NCBI GenBank assembly: GCA_911728435.2
Contig: OU452211.1
Coordinates: 13,312,428 to 13,376,427, forward strand
DNA length: 64,000 nucleotides
Reading direction: 5' to 3'
DNA from: Apoderus coryli
Lineage: Eukaryota > Arthropoda > Insecta > Coleoptera > Attelabidae
Part shown: piece after piece, positions 58,620 to 64,000 of the stretch
How positions within the stretch are numbered: the stretch's first letter is position 1
Layout: each line of letters starts with the position of its first letter
The notes under the pieces: generated by a model
Told to the model about the DNA's origin: nothing
Seen by the model: only the letters and a program-made list of their open reading frames with translations
Database searches by the model: none
Made by a program: the position numbers and the translations under genes

Positions 58620-59060
58620 CAAAAGAAAACATTGCATAAAATAAAGCATTTGCATCAATTTTCAAAATGAAATTAAATTAGAAACATTATACATATTTAC
58701 AAAATATATCAAATTGTACAATAATTGTAATAGAATGTGCCAGTGCACGAAACTCAATCTTGCTATACAGATACACCGGCGTCCCACTCAAAATAATTTT
58801 ATTGAACATTACTAGAGAGTGCATTCTCGGTCGCTGCTCCATATTCAACCATTTTAACCCTCTTCTCTTTGCAGTTATTCCACGTTCCCTTCTTCTAATG
58901 CTAGATATTAGGCGAACACAAGAATTTTGCATCAGCTGAATTCTACGCACCTCCGTACTAACAAGGCAAGGTCCATACACCACATCACCATAATTAAAAT
59001 GAGAAAGTACTAAGGTATTACATAGCAACCTCCTCAAAGACGAATCTAACAGTTTCCTCT
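58620..59060 (-). pseudogene. LINE ORF2 C-terminal fragment with 3' tail
   Basis: The minus strand reads RRLLCNTLVLSHFNYGDVVY, LMQNSCVRLISSIRRRE and KWLNMEQRPRMH. This is the thumb/C-terminal region that ends Jockey/I-type RT ORFs. The frame stops at 58687 and an AT-rich 3' tail runs to F2. 5' truncated, as is usual for LINE insertions. Confidence 0.75.
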
Positions 59061-59215
59061 GACCAAATATTATCGTTATGCTTCAACAAGGAATATCAAC
59101 AGATTTTACTCACCCTCCTTTTCAAATTGGATCGACACTTACCTGATAATTTAAACTCAAAGTATTTTATAGTTAATGACAATCCTAGTATAAAAATAAA
59201 AATTTTATAGAGAAT

Positions 59216-59455
59216 CTGAAAAAAAAAACAAAAAATGTCCTTCCATTTAAAATAACAAAGTATGTGGTTTTAAGATTATTTAACGATTTTGTTTGTTTTG
59301 CTGACTTGCCATTCCGGCTAAAGCTAAAGCTAAATAATCTTAAAACCACATAGGTACTTTGTTATTTTAAATGGAAGGACATTTTTTGTTTTTTTTTTCA
59401 GATAAAGCTAAAGCCGGAATGGCAAGTCAGCAAAACAAACAAAATAGTTTAATAA
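59216..59455. repeat. A-B-A'-B' inverted repeat
   Basis: A (59216-59282, with ATGTCCTTCCATTTAAAATA) and A' (59331-59400) are complements. B (59283-59330, with GCTGACTTGCCATTCCGGC) and B' (59401-59455) are complements. The order A-B-A'-B' allows two mutually exclusive hairpins or a pseudoknot. Confidence 0.8.
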
Positions 59456-59639
59456 TCTTAAAACTTTATTGAAAAATAAGCGAAATATGATATACAAAAA
59501 GAAAATACAAAAAGAAAATAGATCAAAAAATATGTAATTGTAATTTTAATTAAATTTTAATAAATCAAATATTTTTCCCATAGGGTGACTTCGATAGAAA
59601 TTTAATGGAATATTGTATGTCTTAGTGTTGTGTTTGTAC

Positions 59640-59700
59640 GATTGTTGACATGCCACTGATGATGGGACTGGTCTAGTCCCGAAACATGTATGGCCGATAG
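59640..59700 (+). ncRNA. Hammerhead-like ribozyme candidate
   Basis: GCCA-CTGATGA-T-GGGACT-GGTCT-AGTCCC-GAAACATGT-A-TGGC with core 59656-59662 and GAAA 59681-59684. Stem II is perfect (6 bp), stem I is GCCA:TGGC, and the cleavage triplet would be GTA. Flanking AAATTTAAT / ATTAAATTT gives an outer stem, as in the G copy. One extra T lies after A9. Confidence 0.6.
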
Positions 59701-59769
59701 TTTCTATTAAATTTATCTTGTGGAGATTCGACTTTCATTTAAACACTAACATATCTATTGTAGTTCCGA

Positions 59770-60241
59770 GAACTTTGAATAGGCCACTCAGGACAAATCT
59801 ATGCATTGACAACGTGAAACGTGCTAGTCCCGTACGAGGATTTTTCTAATATAAAACAATATATCGCTAGATTAGAACAGCTATCCTACTTTACTGAAGG
59901 CAACGAGGCTGGTTTGAAGGCGTATAGTGACTTAATCAAGTGTAAATTGCAAAATTGATAAGCATTTTAAAATAAATACATTTTGTGTCTTATTTTTGTT
60001 TATTTTATACATTTGACAGTGATTTGACGCCATGAGAATGTATTATATCTCACTACACTATTGTCAGATCACCAAATAAGTATATAATTTTCTGAAATCT
60101 GTTGCGTTATCATTTAATTCATTTCTGGTTACCTAATTCGAAATAATTTGTTGACAGATCAAGCAAGCATCGGTATGTATTGTGGTTTTTAGTCTATGTA
60201 ATGTGGAAACTATTTAAAAACGGCATTATTAGTTGTAACCA
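59770..60241. other. Spacer, no gene seen
   Basis: No recognisable coding. Confidence 0.4.
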
Positions 60242-61856
60242 CAGAAATCTTATATTATATATATATATACTCTAGAATGATAATCCCGTAGTACAAAAAT
60301 GTAACCAAAAGTGTAGAGCTGTCCATAATGCGCATGATCACTAGTCACTTATTTTTCAACAGGACCGGCTTTGATTAAATGTAATATTACTGTTATAGGT
60401 ATATTTAAAATTAAATTTTACCATTTGGTAATTCAAATAAAAAAATGGAATAAAGGAATTTAAGAAATAAAAAATTACATTAAATATCTAAATACTTTAT
60501 TGTCTAACAGGTACAACCCAATAATAATAAATCTAAGCAGAAACGAGAAATAAGTAAAAATTCTAATACTGGAAAATATCGTAAGGACTTGAGCATTCTA
60601 ATTATTTATTTTATTATTATATAATATTTGTTTGTTTATACAACCACCTTAGGCCTCTTACCTCTCTACAGTCTTCAAAGAAGGGGTGCAAGAAACAGTG
60701 ACTTCACGAATATTTTCCGTGTCCATGTAAACCACTTCCATATCATCCGTACTACTCGCAATAGTATTTTGTGACAAAACATGGTTGGTAGAACTTTTAT
60801 TCTCAGCAATTTCATGGAGGATTCTATAATTAAGTATATTCCAGTTTAACAACAGAATTCAAACGAACTTTGTATACCTACACAACGTAGGAAATATATT
60901 CTTGACATACATATCATGCATTTTTGACAGACTGCTTTTAAGTAAACAGTGTCTTGATATCAAACGATTAAGAATTTAACTTCCATTCTCATTTACATAA
61001 TCTCTTCTTTTCAACAAAAGTTTGGGAACTGCATCGGGTACGAGGGTGATCCTTTTGCCGTCTTCTCTACAAATGATATCTTCTGCAGCGAAATGCTTAC
61101 TGCATATGACATTCCCATCACATACATTTTCTGTACTAGGATCCCAATGCCCGCATCCAAACATCATGTCTTTTTTTTGTCAAGCTAAAAATGAGTATCA
61201 TGTCAATGGTATCATATTGACTCAAACTGAGACTGTTAGAAACCCGAAACAATAACTTATTAAAAATATTTAATACCAGGAATGAGACCTTCATTTTTAC
61301 ACAACAACACTATACACCTCATTGTTTGTTAAATAAACGAACTACCAAACCAAAATAACAAATATTAAAAACAATTTTAATCACAAATAGGTATATCTAT
61401 CAACAATTAAAATATACCACGAATAAAACCATAACTCCATTATAAAACCTATCTGAATTGTTGTGAAGCCGACTCTGACAGATATTCCCACTACGAGAAA
61501 TGTCATTTGCGAAAACAGACGCTGTTGCGAAATCTCCTAAATTTAATAAGATTTGGAAAAAAATGTTTCGTTCATATTGCTGAAAACTAAACAGTATGCA
61601 ATTTTACCGATAACATTTAATTATTTGATTTTGTCAAGCAGTTTGGTATGACGCAACATATGGATTTATTTATAAAACAGATATGTCGCATAAATTCTGT
61701 AAGGCGAACGACAAAATAGTTTTAAATATGGCAGCTCTGTACTGAAAATAAGTTACTGAGGAGCATGCGTACATGCATACCCGTTACACTTTTTGGTATT
61801 CGGCTGGATTTAATTAGCATTCTAGAGTACATATATAATATAAGATTTCTATGACA
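60242..61856 (-). mobile_element. THAP-bearing element with about 100-bp inverted ends
   Basis: AGAAATCTTATATTATATAT...ACTCTAGAAT at 60242-60278 is inverted at 61818-61856. Weaker similarity runs about 60 bp further in from each side (AAAAGTGTA, GCATG, ACTTATTTT landmarks). It encloses a minus-strand THAP gene fragment. P-type transposons carry THAP domains, but no catalytic domain is present here. No clear target duplication. Confidence 0.6.
60662..61184 (-). pseudogene. THAP-domain gene fragment, two exons
   Basis: Exon 61184-60997 follows a TTTTTAG acceptor and reads KKRHDVWMRALG then, one base out of frame, VCDGNVICSKHFAAEDI and LVPDAVPKLLLKR. This is the C-terminal half of a THAP zinc finger (W...CSxHF...AVP). 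A second exon 60823-60662 has a good acceptor (AATTATAG) and a very good donor (GAG|GTAAGA) and reads ILHEIAENKSSTNHVLSQ through MDTENIREVTVS. The phases of the two exons do not fit and a frameshift splits the THAP motif, so this copy is probably dead. Confidence 0.55.
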
Positions 61857-62028
61857 CATAAGCACAATGCCTTGGATGTTAACCCTGTCTATAAAGGTAA
61901 TATTTTATCACGTTTGAGAATGCTAGAATAGGTAATAATGAGATAGAAAAACATGAAATATTTAACAAAAATAAATAGAAGATTTATTTATATTGAATAC
62001 AAATTTTATTTATCAATTATGGATACAA

Positions 62029-62805
62029 TTAAAAATTCCTAACATCAAACCATTGGTAAAGTTTTTCGCCAGCTTCATCAAATTCATATGACACACACTT
62101 TTTCCTCCTGTAAAACAGATGTACAGAATATTACTTTACTGCCAAATGTCAAACGATGGAAATCACTCTGGAGTCAGTATACAGTGCGAGCAAAAAATCA
62201 CGCATAATTAATTTGAAGGAAATTTTTCTGGAAGCAACGCTCGCTATGTCACTTTTGGTTTTAAGTTGCCCATTTTTTGACGTAACAGAAAAGTATACAG
62301 GGTTGATCGTATAATAGAGAAACGTAATTGCATAATATTATGTTTTTCTTTATGGAAATGAAACGGCAACTCACAAATTAATAAAAGCATAGTGGAGAGA
62401 GGCATATTCGAAAATTAAAGCATGTACTTACGGAAAATACGTGTATTTCTTGCAACCCTGAATTGGGTATTCATTCCTGTAACACTGTGTACCTAATAAA
62501 GTAAAATACAGCGTACCAACCCCATTCGATGTTGCAGTATCAACAGATTTCAGGCATTGGTAGAATGTTTGGTCACATTTACAATTTAATCTAAAATAAA
62601 ATAAAATTTTAAGCAACTCGATTTTTAAAACGCTTAATTGTCTACCTTGTGTAAAACGATGAATTGGTCAAATTGTGTTTTGAGCCATAACCTTCGATAA
62701 TATCAGGACAGTGATCATGATTTCGACAACACTTATCAGTATCTCTCGCAGTTCCAAAGTCGGTTTCATTAGCAGCTATGTTACCAGCACCACACCATTT
62801 TGTAC
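62029..62805 (-). CDS. Group III secreted phospholipase A2 (bee-venom-like), last three exons
   Basis: Minus-strand exons 62805-62646, 62590-62432 and 62107-62029, all with GT-AG junctions and consistent phases. The enzyme releases fatty acid from the sn-2 position of phospholipids, is calcium dependent and is normally secreted. Exon 1 here holds the calcium loop (GTKWCGAGN) and the catalytic His-Asp pair in CCRNHDHCPD. Exon 2 holds LNCKCDQTFYQC with paired cysteines. Exon 3 holds a further Cys and ends QWFDVRNF before TAA. An AATAAA signal on the minus strand lies near 62005. The signal peptide exon(s) are not in view: E3 sits 163 bp upstream and the gene start is probably beyond the window. 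The frame is intact across these exons, so this is the one clear host enzyme gene. Confidence 0.88.
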
Positions 62806-62967
62806 CTGAGTAAAAATAATTTATAACCAACTAATAATATAAGCTCAAATAACTAATAGAGCTTTTACTTGAGATCGATGTGTACGAACTAACAATAATT
62901 AACAGATATATTTATTGCATCTCAATGCGAAACAACTTTAAAAACAAGACCTAAGTCTTTGCTTAAC

Positions 62968-63783
62968 CAAAGATTAATGTACACAATAGATAGTCAGCGT
63001 ATATGGGAAATAAAACAAAAATTGAAACTGTCTCGACACGAGCTACATCTATTAGAAAAACATGCAACCATGGAAATTGTAGATGGCGTTATATGTATTG
63101 TGTTGAAATTAAATAATCATTTGGGCAATGTTAGACAAGGACGAGTATACTTTCCCCTACGAGGTGGGAGTTTGTTTTTATATTATAGGTATCATATATG
63201 TACTACTGTGCAGCAGTGTTTTTTGTCGGGTAATATAAAATTATATGGTATACCTATCTACGCAAAGATTAATGTGTATGTACGAAAATAAAAAAAATTA
63301 CTATAATAGTATAAATATACAGGGCTGGTTCATTAAATGTTTTAGACAATATTTTTAAATGACTAAATAAATAAAGGATGCATCAAAAAGTTATATTTAA
63401 ATTAACGAAATTTGGCGTTATAGATAGGACTTCCGGTTATTACCTGATTCAGTTTTAAGGATCAAACTCAAACAGCTGATTCAACTTGTCGTTAACATTA
63501 TGAAAAAATAAATCTCAGAGGCGGGTAAATTAAAGGGGCATACAGGCGTGAAATGCTACCCTTACTTTTTTATGCACATTTTTTGCGTGTGTTTCAATTC
63601 GAAGATGTAAAATCTAACAAATTATATACGTAATAAATGTATCCTTCTGTGATATTGATAGAAAGTCATGGTTATCGCGTAATATCGATTTTAAGAAATA
63701 TTAATATTAAAAAGGCTGTGCATTTTACAAGTTGCTGAAGTAAATAAGGTTTGAAATTTCCAGCATGACAATAATTATTAAAA
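62968..63783 (+). mobile_element. Element E3, 5' fragment
   Basis: Begins CAAAGATTAATGTACACAA like E1/E2 and follows E1 to about 13 bases past GACAATAATTATT, then stops. The long open frame at 62959-63291 is present only because of small deletions relative to E1/E2 and is not a gene. Confidence 0.8.
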
Positions 63784-64000
63784 ATAAACTGTTGCCAACG
63801 AGGCACGAATAGCTCTCCATATTTAAGTGTAAAAGTAATAATTTTATGACCTTTTTGTCATTTATCTAAATTTAATAAATTTTTGTTTTGTTTTAGACAT
63901 CAGCTATTTTTTTTTAAGTATCGGGTTTTGTGCCTTTTTCTTCTCTTTGGAGGCACTATTTATTCGCAGATATTTTATATTTCAGATCTAGGCTAAGTTT
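63784..64000. other. Window end, no gene seen
   Basis: AT-rich, no recognisable feature. Confidence 0.4.

Noticed and set aside
52225..58700. Direct repeat flanking the E2+F2 block as a long target duplication of F2
   Set aside because: The two flanks are only about 70% alike, far more diverged than F1 from F2. They are better explained as two related LINE tails.
62959..63291. 110-residue open frame in E3
   Set aside because: The same region in E1 and E2 is interrupted, and the frame starts outside the element. It is chance openness in a repeat.

Overview
The window is AT-rich, repeat-dense eukaryotic DNA, almost certainly from an insect. The evidence is spliced GT-AG genes, a group III (bee-venom-like) secreted phospholipase A2 gene, arthropod-type TATA plus TCAGT initiator promoters, and many animal DNA transposons and LINE fragments. 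I cannot name the species. Very little is host coding sequence. Most of the 64 kb is a nest of transposons, several inserted into one another, and nearly all their genes are broken.

Layout. 1-284: end of a CACTG-ended element (family F). 766-3659: first Transib (RAG1-like) transposon. About 4030-4948: an LTR-retrotransposon remnant. 5300-11353: a DUF7869-type element carrying two nested insertions (A, C1). 11826-15210: element E1. 15957-18860: second Transib copy. 19455-23520: LINE pieces, element C2 and a mariner tail. 26719-27768: a hAT-type element with a perfect 8-bp target duplication. 28108-34670: a mosaic of modules joined at (TA)n runs. It contains element G, seven tRNA-like units in an inverted array, and a 737-bp palindrome. 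35520-37250: a decayed DDE element. 42258-42566 (minus) and 50721-51551 (plus): two related intronless genes for an unrecognised CxCGE protein family. The first encodes one domain and the second an in-frame tandem triplication. 42780-49250: a repeat holding insertions F1 and B. 52312-55869: E2. 55892-58613: F2. 58620-59060: LINE tail. 60242-61856: a THAP-domain element. 62029-62805 (minus): the phospholipase A2 gene. 62968-63783: E3.

Three themes stand out. (1) Insertion histories can be read directly, because several elements have an empty or duplicated target inside the window. Examples are B versus the empty site at 31447, G versus the empty site at 45833, and C1 and C2, which split codons and leave 2-bp target duplications. 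F1 is flanked by 130-bp direct repeats flush with its ends. (2) A hammerhead-ribozyme-like motif recurs in at least five unrelated repeats. It has the form stem I, CTGANGA, one extra A/T, stem II, GAAA, short stem III, T-H, stem I. The extra A/T is present every time. (3) The CxCGE gene pair keeps a TATA/Inr promoter and the flanking UTR sequence, and is the best candidate here for an undescribed host gene family.

All product calls come from reading translated motifs by eye. Family names that need database confirmation are flagged in the entries.
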